This document shows, in pieces, positions 48,701 to 60,700 of a stretch of DNA of 64,000 bases (positions are counted from its first letter, which is position 1; every line of letters begins with the position of its first letter). The notes beneath the pieces are model-generated. The model was not told where the DNA came from and searched no databases. It saw only the letters and a program-made list of their open reading frames with translations. The translations under genes and the position numbers were made by a program. Source of the stretch: Gymnorhina tibicen (lineage: Eukaryota; Chordata; Aves; Passeriformes; Artamidae); assembly GCA_013399875.1 (NCBI GenBank), contig VXAZ01006785.1:231918-295917 (forward strand). Direction: 5' to 3'.

Positions 48701-51700
48701 TTAAAGCTGTAAAAGTTACATTTAGTACTGAGCCAGTCCTGCAGAAAGAGAGAGGTTCTCTCACGAGTTTCACCAGGTGCCTGGGTAAAGCTTCTGAGAG
48801 AAGCTGAGCCGATACTCCTCCACTTTTCTAAATAGGAATCTGGCCTTGAAAAAAAAACCAGCATCCTCTTATTCCTTGAACACTGTCTGTTCCACAGTCA
48901 CTGACTAAGTTCATCTGTATCCACACCCTTTGCTCTGTCTCCTTTCTGGGGGCTGTGCAAGCACAGCCTCCTCCTCTGGTGCAGGAAATGACCTGTTGGA
49001 CTTAACTGCCCACTGGGAACATTTCCTAGGCTACCAAGCTTGCAAAGAGGTGAAACGTCACTTCTACTGCTATTTTAGCAGCTCTGGATTGAGTAACAGT
49101 CCCTCCTTGCTGTGCCCATCCACCCAGATCTTGGACTGCAGCACAGCATCAGGGATACAACCCAAGTCTCTACCTCAAGTACTTATGTGATGCACAGTGA
49201 TATTTCCAGGGAAAGGCCAAAAACTGATAAGTGGAAAATTCAAAATAATTTCTTTAAAGAGAAAAAAATAGACAACAACCAAGCCACAAGACAGACCCCC
49301 AGCTAATTTAGAAGATATTTTTCTACCTACACATCACAAAAACCACTGCATGTACCTGTGGCTCCATCAAACCTCCTCAACTCTAGCTGGCCCCCTGCAG
49401 CCGCTGAGAGCCAGCAGAGCTCAGGGACTGGCACCCGCACTGCCTGGCCAGCTCCCCCCTCACCAGGGTGCAACAGAGGAGCTGTGAGCAGGAGGGGAGC
49501 ATTGAAGCAGCTTTAGATTCAAGGAAACAAAACTTCCACTGAACTACCAAAAGGTTCTTCTCTTAGTAATGGCAGTATGGGCCCTGGGCCCCCGGACAAG
49601 GAACCCAGCATACACCTTCAAGAGATGCCTGAAGGATCTAACAGCTTTTCATTGTGTTAAAGCTCTTGTGAGAATCTTCAGTTAATCTTACTTCAACTAA
49701 TGGATTCAGTAGTTGTGTAAATAAACACCTTTTGTATCTACCTCTGAACAGAGACAACAAATACACAGAGAGCAGGGGATCTCTGGGTGGTAATAGTCCC
49801 TGCAGCATTTGCAGTAGGTAGAAGGCTTTATATCTTCATCTCATTAAACTGATTTTTATCTCTGGACCAAACCACCAATTTGTCTTTCTGCTTCCACAGA
49901 CCACATCCTTGGCCTGAAGAAGCCAGGCTTTGCTCCAGAGTTTTCTCTTCTAACAGGATAAGCAAAAGCTGAAATTTGGAGACTATGATTTCTGGTAGTA
50001 GTTAGGGACTACTGTGTCTTGTCCTGGTCTGTCGTGAATTGGGGCAGAAAAGTGTATGGCCAGGGCTGACCAGGGGGTCTCACTTGGACAGTAACAGCTG
50101 TATTTCCTCTAGGTCAGGGCTAATGGTTGTGGGAAGAAAAGTTCCCTGTTAAAGTCACTGTCCCCTGTAACATGTGGCAAATGCGTTGTAGGCTTACCTC
50201 TCCCTGCAGCCTGGGCCTGCAGGGTGGGTGCAAGGTCCACGGCTTTGCAGCACAGATGTTGTCATTAATGCCCAGTATGCCTCTCTGTAGAAGTAGAAGG
50301 TACCTGCTGATTTCCTTCTTTGGGATTTTCCCCCAGGCCATGTTTGAGCTGGTTACTTCTGAAGCATCATATTACAAGAGTCTGAATCTGCTGGTGTCTC
50401 ACTTCATGGAGAATGAACGCCTGAAAAAGATCTTACACCAGTCTGAGGCACACATCCTCTTCTCCAACGTGCTGGATGTCATGGCTGTCAGCGAGCGGTA
50501 AGTCAGCTGCTGAATGGCACTGAAAGCAGTAGCTTTAGGTAACTGCAGTTGTAGAGGGAGGCAGGAGCTGACTTCTCCTGGGAATTGGCTGGGACGGATA
50601 AGTCACAATTAATATGGGTGCTGACTTTCTCATCTAGCTTCCTGTTGGACCTTGAGCAGCGGGTAGAAGAGAACATCGTGATCTCAGACGTGTGTGATAT
50701 TGTCTACCAGCACACAGTTAATCACTTCTCTGTGTACATCACCTATGTCTCCAACCAGACCTACCAGGAGAGAGCCTACAAGCAGCTTCTGTGAGTTCTA
50801 GCACTTGCTGCTGGATTATTTTGCAAAATTGTACAGGCCACAGATTTAGCTGTAATTTTGATATTTATGAGAAAGGGCTAGATAGCACAGAAAGAGGGTT
50901 TTCCACTTCACTGATTTCTCACTGCATCTATAAAAGGAAAACACAATTAAAGGCTTTATAGTAAGGATGGGTTGATGCAGGTAACATGGCAAGTAAATTC
51001 AAAGCCACCATTTCTCAGCTGTAGGAAATATTTATGGTGTATGCAGGGCCATATGCTTGTGAAATGCGCATATTTTTAAACTGCAAGTAGAGGCAAGAGA
51101 TGGAAGGCCAAGAATATAATCTAGATCTCTGATGACAAGAACAGCCACTGCTTTTCCCAACCTTCTCAGCAAGGCATTTGACCTTCCGAAAGTTCATAAC
51201 TAATTCTTTTTCAGAACAACAAGATTTTCTTAAAAGGAGAAAAAAAGCGCTGTTTTCTTCACATTCTAGTGTTACACACACAGACCTAGGCCTGAGGACA
51301 TAATCCAAGATATTTTTGTAGTATTTTTCAAGTTTAGCAAGTCTTTTGGTCCAGTAGGAATTCCCTGATACCAGCTCAAAACAGTGAGTGCCCTACAAGC
51401 TTGTCTTTGAGAGGAGGAGAATCAATTTTTCTCTAGTTACAATGTCCTGGATTCTTTCAGGACAGCCCATTGCACATGCTGCAGTGTATTTTCTCCTACA
51501 GCAGCAGCTGGTTTAGGTGAGTGTAACAATCTCTAATCCTTTCCTTGCTCTGCTCTCTAACTTTTGAGGGAAAAAAAGCATTTTAAGGAACCTCTATTGA
51601 GCTTGGCCAGCTGTTCTCTCCAAAAGGAGGGTATCACGGGGTTTCCATCAGTCAGAGGTGAGCAGTACAGCTGCAGAATAGAAACAGTTTGCCTACAGCC

Positions 51701-54700
51701 ATTATCTAAACACTTAGAAGCAAAGCAGCAATAGGCTAGATTACTTGAAAAGGACCTGTTGAAGATGAGGTATTCCTAAGTGTGAATTCAGAGGGCAGCA
51801 TTTCTTTTGTCTGCGGGAAAACATAAAGCAAATTGAAAAGAACAGACTCCCTTCCCCAGGCTCCCAGCTAGCACAGGAATTTTGCAACACTTGGCTGAAC
51901 TCAAAGCCTGAGGTGTGTCACAGTTCCCCCCATTTGACTGTTCCTCAGACACACACAGGTCCATTCTGCTGTGAGTCACACTGTCACACAGGTACCTGCT
52001 GCAGCAGGGAGGAACACTGCCAGTGGCTTCTTTCGAATGTTGTAAGGAACACACAGTACAGACAGGTTTTGCACAGTTAGCAACCTCTTTGCATCCACGC
52101 TGTTTCCGCTAGCCAGGACTCCAGCAGCGCAAGCCTTGCTCAGGCTTGCTCAGCCCGTGGCTGCCAGGAAGCTTTGTCTGCCTGTGGCAGCCAGGACTGC
52201 TCTGCTCTGCACAGCTGTGTCTGTGGCCCAGCTGTGCCCTCATCTCCTGCAAACACCAAACACCATCAGGGAAGGCCCGGGCATGGCCCCTGCCCTTCTC
52301 AGGCCAGATAATGATTACCATCCTCTAGCTAAGCAGCAAGGAACGTTCAAGCTTGAGCTACTTTGTGGCTTGTCTTGTTCTTATGACTGTGTGAATTTCA
52401 CCTTATCACAGAGTTCCAACTGTGTAAAAATATATAATTATGCCTCTGACTCATTTACTTGGACACACACCCCATTCACATACACCTACACACACAGCGT
52501 ATGCTGCTGAGCTAGATATGAACACATGTGAACGCTGCCGTAGCTTGTACATTAGAAGTCTATTTTTTCCCTCCCCCCAACACTATAAATAGTTTTAGAT
52601 TTAAACTAAAATACACCCAGAGGCATTCAGTCCCCTCCTCCCCTCTTCTCTCCTATTGGGAGAGGCCAGGCAGATGCAGTCTCTGGGACCAAGCTGCTTC
52701 TGGGTCACCAGCCATATACCAGAGTCCCAGGCAGGGTAGCAATCAAAGTTCTCAGCTTCTCTCTCTCTCTCCTCAGGCAGGACAAACCAGCCTTTCGGGA
52801 AGTGATCTCACAGCTGGAGCTGGATCCCAAGTGCAAAGGCCTGTCCTTTTCTTCCTTCCTGATTCTGCCATTTCAAAGGATCACTCGGCTCAAACTGCTG
52901 GTGCAGGTGGAGTTTTGCTCTTCTCTCTCTCACAAAGGTCTCCTGGATCACTCCTGGAATTTTCCTTTCCAGCAGCTGTGAATGGGGCTTAGATACAGCC
53001 ACGACCGACCCTAGAACTGAATGAAGCCTTTCCACAGAGTCAGACATTCTCCACAACTATGGAAAAATGATTTCAGTCACTCAGAATCCATCCCCAAATT
53101 AGTGTTGAATTTGCCAGATAGCTTTTACTGAGTGAAAGAGTTGAGGAAGAGCTTTGTTGAGCTGCCAGAAGGGGTAGCAACAATCCATTAACTCAGCTGC
53201 CTGACCGTTAGGATGATGACACACAGATGCAGAACAGCTGGATGACATAGGGATGCTACCCCATGGTGGCTTGGCCCAGACTGTCAGCCATTTTCCTCCT
53301 GTGCTTTGCCATCTTAGCTGAACACTGCTGGAGAACGTGCTTCTAGGGATGATGAAACAGCTCAGTCCCAAATGGTCTTAACCCACTGGGATTACCAGTA
53401 ACACTGTCTATTAGTACCAGCTCTAGTTATTTATTAATTTTTATAAAATAAGAATCTACCTGTTTTATTTCTCTTAGATGTAAGGTCAGATGGGAACAGG
53501 TTTTAATGAGAAAGAAGAACTAAGAGGTGAGAGTCACTGTACTCTGTCACCCTTCCTGTAATTAGGCTGATGGCCAGAAGTAATCTGTAGGCTAGCAAAG
53601 ACCTTTTTGTGCTCTCACACTGGGATCAGCATTAACACAGCCTTTCCTCCCCTGCAGAATATTTTGAAGAAAGTGGAAGAGAAATCTGACAGGGAATCCA
53701 CTGCACTGGATGCACATAAAGAACTGGAAACAGTAAGTTGAATAAGTTAACTGAAGGCCATTAAGATTAAACCACCAGGCTCCTTTCACGCACACACATC
53801 CCCCTGAAAAAATCACCTGCAGACTACATTCTATCCTGGAGCTGTTTCTTTAAATCCTATCACTGTGTTTAAAGAGGGGTTTTTTTTCTGAGGTCTGAAA
53901 GATGGACTAGTCTACTTGCATTTAGATGTCGGTGACAACAAATCCCTTGCTAACAATAGATGTATGTTTCTGCCATGGGAAAGGACAGAGAATGTTTTCC
54001 TTTAGAGTCTCCAAGAACACAAACTGTTTTTGCAGACACCTGAAGGTGATGGATCCCACTGAGAGGTGTGATTAGGTGCAGAGTACAACTGTGTCAGGTT
54101 TCCTCTGACACAGCACACTTCTTCCTCTGACCTAGAATAACAGCTTCCTAATGAAGTACACAAGCCAGCTTTTAGCCCTCTTCCCTGAAGCTGGTAGGTA
54201 GGTGTAGTGTTCAATTGTGCTAGTTACTGCTGTGTACAAAACCCCAGGAAGGCAGTGGGATGTTTCCCATCTGGGCTGTTCCTGATATGGTTAGACAGGA
54301 TAATGCCCTGTCTGAATGGTCTGGACATAGCTGGCAGCTACAGTCCCAATGGGCTGGGACAGTGTTTCAACCCTTCTCTTTCAGAAGCTTGGAATATCTC
54401 CTGTCTCCTGCAGTTCAACACAAGTATTTGAAATTGAAAACTGTGCTAGAACATCAGCCTGAGGATGGGCCTGCAGCTTTTGACTGATACACTAGAACAG
54501 AACAGGCTCTTGCATTTACCCTGAACCAGTCTAGGAAGTGTACGCTTGGAGATCACTAGAGATAAAGACAGAGACCTTGTCAATGAAGGATGTTCTGCAT
54601 TGCATTAGTATTTGCAGAATCCCTCTTGATGCATCTGGTAGCCAATTGTTTTTCCATTGGTCAGTAGCCTGAGAAAGGCTGTTCCTGTAGCATGCAGATG

Positions 54701-57700
54701 ACTACAGCTGCTGATGGAAAAATGCTGGGTTTGTATTCAGTTATCAGTGACTCACATGATCAGTTTGCTAATTGTTTTGCACAGTTAAACACTTACCTTC
54801 AAGTGTTCACACTTAGATACCTAATATCCAGCTAGGTACATGCATCACAACAGAGACCATCTGATGCTTATTTTTTCTTATTTTCTCTCTTTCTGTTTGA
54901 GAGAGAAGAGCTGATCACTGTTTCAGTTGCTGATATTCTGATGGATTTTGAGTAGCAGAAACAGAGCACAATGTGGAGCTTGTTCTCCAGTGTAATTTTT
55001 CTACCTAGCCAGTTCTCAAGAGAGTTGCTTCTTATGAAACAGGCAGTGGCATCTAGGTTAAGGTCCCTGTAACAGCATAGTGCTTGCACGTTGGTTGTGG
55101 TTTTTCAGTTGAAAGTTTGTACTCAGAACACAGATGGGCTCTGTATGATGAACGTCTCTTTCCCTGGGTCATTTCATAGCCCTGGCTGGCACGTAGTGCT
55201 GCTTGGCAGAACTACAGCATTTGCATTTTTGAAAAGAAGATGTTTGGCTTCATTCTCTTCTTGAAGATGATACTGCACATGTACCTCATTTCAGGTGTTG
55301 GCAACAGGGACAACGAGATCTATGGTGTGTCAGGATCTGGAAAACGAGCTGTTCCTTTTGCTGTTCAAGCAGAAGCACTGTTTTATACTGTCTGGTGCAG
55401 TAACTGAATGTAGCCACCTAACATGTCATCTGACAGCTTCCACTTGTAACACCTTCTGGGTGTTTGGGAGCTTTTTGGATGTTCAGGTTTTGGGGGTTTT
55501 CTCCCCCTTCTCTTTTTTGTGCAAACACAGTGCTGATAAAAGAGCTTGGCTTGGTCAATTCCTGTTACAGCAGGACACTTACCTGATCATGGTCAGCCCT
55601 TTTCATGCTGTCTGTCATCACTTATCTGCTTAAGGCCAGCAGAAACAAACCTTTGTGCTCTCTTTTTCCCAGGTGGTGAAAGCATGTAATGAAGGTGTCC
55701 GGAAGATGAGCCGAACAGAGCAGATGATCAGCATCCAGAAGAAACTGGAATTCAAGATCAAGGTATAAGCACAGGCTGGACAGTTTTGGTTCACGTCTGA
55801 AGGGGCCGCTGCAGGCACAGCACCCATGTGTGTGTTCAGTGCACACCCACTGCAGACGCTGGGGCAGCACCAAGGCCAGTGTGGGGTGCATGTACATGGG
55901 TGGGACACACTGGCATCACCTCTCCTGCTCTCCAGCACTCAGGTCTAGCTCTTTCCTCTCACCTCTCTTCAAAATGCAGGTCAGCTTTCAACTGTTACTT
56001 TACATACAAATTATGTTAAAGGTAGATGAAAGCTACAAAGCAAAACACTTTAAAACTGAAAAATACCCAAACAAAGACTGTCCCACCATTTTAATTCTTT
56101 CCTGTACTTATGCATTATGTACAGTCTCTAAATACCTGCTGCTGATCTGTTTTGGCTCCACTGAGGGAATCATTAAATCAATATTTAGGGGTGTCTGACC
56201 AGATCTCAGGTGATATATACCATGAAATTCTAGTGCTGAGTATAAAGTTGTCAGTTCTTTTCTTGAATGCTATAGAGATGCTTCTTAGGTCTGTCTGCTT
56301 CACAAACTTTAAGGATCATATTTAGCTTCCCAGCAATCTTTTTATGTACCTGGACAACTGAAATAAAAAAATTTGGTTTTTTTAGAGCACTTTACCAGTG
56401 TGTCAGGGCTAGACCACAGTCCACAGTACAGCAGTAGTTTAGGGAAGCTACACAGCTGCCTCCACCTCTTGTAAAGCTGAGGCTGTAATGACAGGCAGGA
56501 GCTGGTTCATCTCTGGAGCAGATCTGCCTTGGGAACTGGCACAGTTGGGTTCTTCTGGGGAGAAGAGTGCAAGGAGTTCAAAAGAAAGATTGTGCCACCA
56601 TGCATATGATGAGCATTGGGAGTGAAGGTGGAAAGGGTAGCAGTTATACAGATATTTTTCAATATTTCAGTCATTTGGAAGTGTAGTGTTCTTCTGGTAC
56701 AAGACGTGCTTTGTCCTGGGCTTCTTGGTTTTAGCACAATATGTGTTAGAACTCCAGCAGAAGTGCTGTGCTAGGTGCGTGGACAGTATCTCCTCCTGAC
56801 TGGGACAGACCCAACCAGAGGAAACCTGTTTAACCTGGGGGTTTTTGTAGCCCCAGTCAAAAGGCCAAATCCATGGTTTTGAAAGTCAGTCTCCCTATCC
56901 AGGAAAGTTCAGCCCAGGTGACAGGATCTCTCAGAGAGAGATCAGGGCATAGGCTGTTGTTTCATTCCAGCACTTGGCACTCCAGCATTGCCATCCTTAA
57001 ATGTTTGTCCATCCTCGGGCCCCTGCTGTGCCCCTGTCCGACTTCTGTCACACTGTGCTGGGCTGTGTGGATGGCAGAGCACACTGCCCTCTCCTTGCAG
57101 TTCTGCTCCGGCCTCTGCAGTGCAAGTTGTGGTGATGGGAGCTCACCACCCTTTCTTTTGCACCTCTGTTGCTTTCAGCATCATGACCCCTTGAATCCGT
57201 GGGGTTTTGCTGCTCTCCTGAACTTTGCCATCTTTTCCTCCCTTCCAGTCTGTACCCATCATCTCTCACTCCCGCTGGCTGCTGAAGCAGGGGGAACTGC
57301 AGCAAATGAATGGTCCAAAGACATCACGAACGCTTCGCACCAAGAAACTCTTCAGAGAAATCTACCTGTTCCTTTTCAATGATCTGCTGGTGATTTGCCG
57401 GCAAATTCCTGGGTGAGTGCAAAATTCAGGTAGTACACAGGATACTTCATTAGTTCTATTGCCCCAGGTTTATCCAAGCTGTGATGCTGTGACCCCATCC
57501 TGTCCCTCAGGCACAGGGAGGGCATCTTGGCCTGACATGTACACCTCCCTCCAGCAGTCACCTTGCCTTTGAGTACAGCTGACTCTTCATGGGTGGCACA
57601 GCTCTCTCCAGCTGAAAATGTATGGCAAACGGGAGTTAAACAGATCCCAGGCCAGATCTGCCAGCATGGTAAGTGACCATGCATCCAGCAGTTTCTGCAG

Positions 57701-60700
57701 GGTGGCAATGAGTTACACTTGCCGGTGGGCTGACCCCGGAGACCTGTCTTCCTGTCACGAAGTGATTTTTGACTCATCGCTGCCTGAAGAACAGCTCAGA
57801 TTTAGTCAGTTAAAACTCTAAGAAAGCCAACTAGAAAGTTAGAGTAGCAGGGAGGGGTGTAAATTTCGGCCTGAGGCCAGCGGTTATATTTGACATGGTG
57901 TAACCTGCCTCGGGAGGAGGAGGATGTTGTTGTGCTGAGGACTGTGTCTTGTGCAAGCAGACACTGGTGAAATACAGCAGCAGAGAACAGCATGCTCTTT
58001 GTGGTGTGAACTAGACCCACTGGCAGGGAGCATCTTGCCCATCCACTGTTCCTAATGAACGTGTTGCCACAGTGTCTGTACACTGGGAAATGTTTTGCTT
58101 CTGTGGCAGCTTGTATCCAGAAAACACAGAGGCACTTTATGAATAGGAATGAATTAAGCCTCACAATCCCTTTTGAGGGAGCGCCATCTGTGTTTTGGAC
58201 ATGGGGAGCTCAGACAAGGCAAGCAACTTGTTCCAGGCCATGAGGGATGCCCAGGGCAGAGCAAGGAGAGGGTTCCTTGCTTTGCAGTCAGTTTTCATAG
58301 CCATACGCTCATCCCTTCCCACAGCAGGATGTCTTTTTTCTCCTGCTATGCAGCAGCTCCTGGTCTGTGTCCTCAGTATAGGTCTGGGTGGCTGAAGTCA
58401 AAGTCTCCTGCAATAACCACAGTTTTTCCTAATCTCCTCTCTAACCTCTCCCAGGGACAAGTACCAAGTGTTTGACTCTGCTCCCCGAGGGCTTCTTCGG
58501 GTAGAGGAGTTAGAAGATCAGGGGCAGAGTTTGGCTAATGTCTTCATCTTGAGGCTGCTGGAGAATGCAGATGACCGGGAGGCCAGCTACATGCTGAAGG
58601 CATCATCCCAGTGAGTACCAGTCACCCTGCCAGCGCTCAGCAGTGTTCTCTCCCTACATCCTGCCTGAATGGGGACCAGCTGTCCCGGCTTTCCAGGGGT
58701 GGGCAGGGAGGGATCCCACTGCTGCAGCTGGGCTGGCCCTACCAACCTCTCTGCCCAACATAACTTCCCTGAGGCTGCTGAAAGGCACTAGTCACTTAGG
58801 CAGGTTTCTCTCCTGTACGGTGTATTTGAGGCATCCAGGGTGGAGGACAGACAGGCAGTTCCTGTTTTGGGACAGAGAGGTCAGAAATCAGCCCAGGCAC
58901 AGGGGGCCAGCTGATTTACAGCCTGCAGCATATTCAGAAAGTAAAACCAAGCAGGATATACACTGACACACTCCAGTGGCTCCACTGACTCACAAGGATC
59001 ATGGCCGTGCCTGACCAGCCCCCAGCCCTGTGAAACAAAGTGTCTCCTGCTTGTGGGTGAAGGTGGGAGAAAAGGCTGCTTCCTCTGTGCCTCCACAGCC
59101 AGTGCCAATCTTGTGCAGCCCTTCTGCTGCTCAGGGCCTCCTTGTCTCCCTGGATACAGGTTTTCTGGCTCACTGATTTTTCACTTCAGGCTCCAACAAG
59201 CTCAGGCTGGGCAAATGATTCAGCTGTGCTAGCACTGACCCAATTGTTTTGGAGCACAGGGCATGGCTTTCTCACTGACCTGAGCAGTACCAGGCCCACA
59301 TTTTCTAGCCACCAGCTAAACAGCTCCTAGAGACAATGCACATCCTAGGTTGATGTTATCTGCTGTCAGTAGTGTCATCATCCATATTCCTAAATGAACA
59401 CCAGCCCCGGGGTTGCACCCTGACCCCCCCACGGCAGCATCGGCATCAGGACAATGAGCCCCCAGTACAGTGAGCAGCTGCACCTTCTCCCCAGACATGT
59501 GGCTGCAGCTCTGCACTGAAAATAGAGATGTCAGTCACACTATGCAGGGCAAGCGCACATATGACGTCTGTGAGGCTTGGCTGTGCAGCAAACGATAAAC
59601 CAGGCCAGGATTTGCTCAGCTCAGGGGAGGCAGTCACAGGTCCATGCTCTGCATCCTGTCCCATCTTCTAGGTGGCCATGGCAAGTGTGTGATCCAGAAC
59701 ATGGCTTGCCAACAGGTCTTCAGCACTGAAATGTGACATAGCAATTGCTGAAGGCTGCTGTTCCAGAGATGCAGGAATGATGGAGGCAGTACTGGGCACA
59801 GACTAAAAAACTAAACAATTAGAAGAGATAACTGGGTGCCAAACAGAGACTTCTGCATCTCTTCCACAGCTCTTGCAGCTCTTGCATCAGGCAACAAGAC
59901 CTGCTCAGTGGCAGCTTGCAGCTCATGCCGTAGGTGGGCTCTGCCAGGAGCTGACACTTGACTGGGACACAACCGGTTGCACTGATAGAACTAGAGTGCA
60001 GGTGGGCTCCTTGCAGGCTGAGAGGAGCTGGGCACTGTGGGCAGATCCATAGAGCCCTGCAAGGATCTGTGTGCAGGGCCAGCATGCAGACAGGGCCACA
60101 AACATGGCAGGACTCTGGGTTTGACCTCTACATTTTATAGCTCCTCTGAGCACAAGGCCCTCATCCTGCACGTCATTGTGGTGTGACCTGCAGGTGTTTC
60201 CACTGGTCCTTGGCACTGTGCTTCATCGCTGAAGTATAAAGTATTCCCAGCCTCACAGATCAGCCTGCCAGCACTTGGCCTTTACATCCCCCTTTCAGGC
60301 CCCTCTCCTCCCAGAAGACACTCCCATGGCTTTTCATGTGTGTCAAGCTCAGGCTTTAAAACCACCTGAGAAGGTAGAAAATTCTGGTTCTCTGGCAGCT
60401 GGAAACACAGCTGGAGCTGAAGCCTTTGAAGGTGAACTGCCCTGTTTCCTAATGGGGCTGAGGGAAGCCTGAGGGGAGCCAGGCCTGGGACTTCTCCAGC
60501 ATTTGTGAGGTCTTCACCCTCCCAACTGCAGGTCCAGGTTTTGCAGCATGCTGTTCACATGGGTCTTGCTGCCAAGCAAGTGGTACCCTCAGTGTGCTGC
60601 AGTGTTCTTCTGCAAGGGAATTAATCAGCTCTGCCCTTTAAATGTTCCCACACAGCAGTTGTGGGAATAAATGGTTCCTGTAACTGCTTATCTCCAGGAA

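Noticed and set aside
56873..57382. 169-codon plus-strand frame running into the PH exon
   Set aside because: It runs in a different phase from the PH exon. Sequence upstream of the 57249 acceptor is intronic and has no family likeness.
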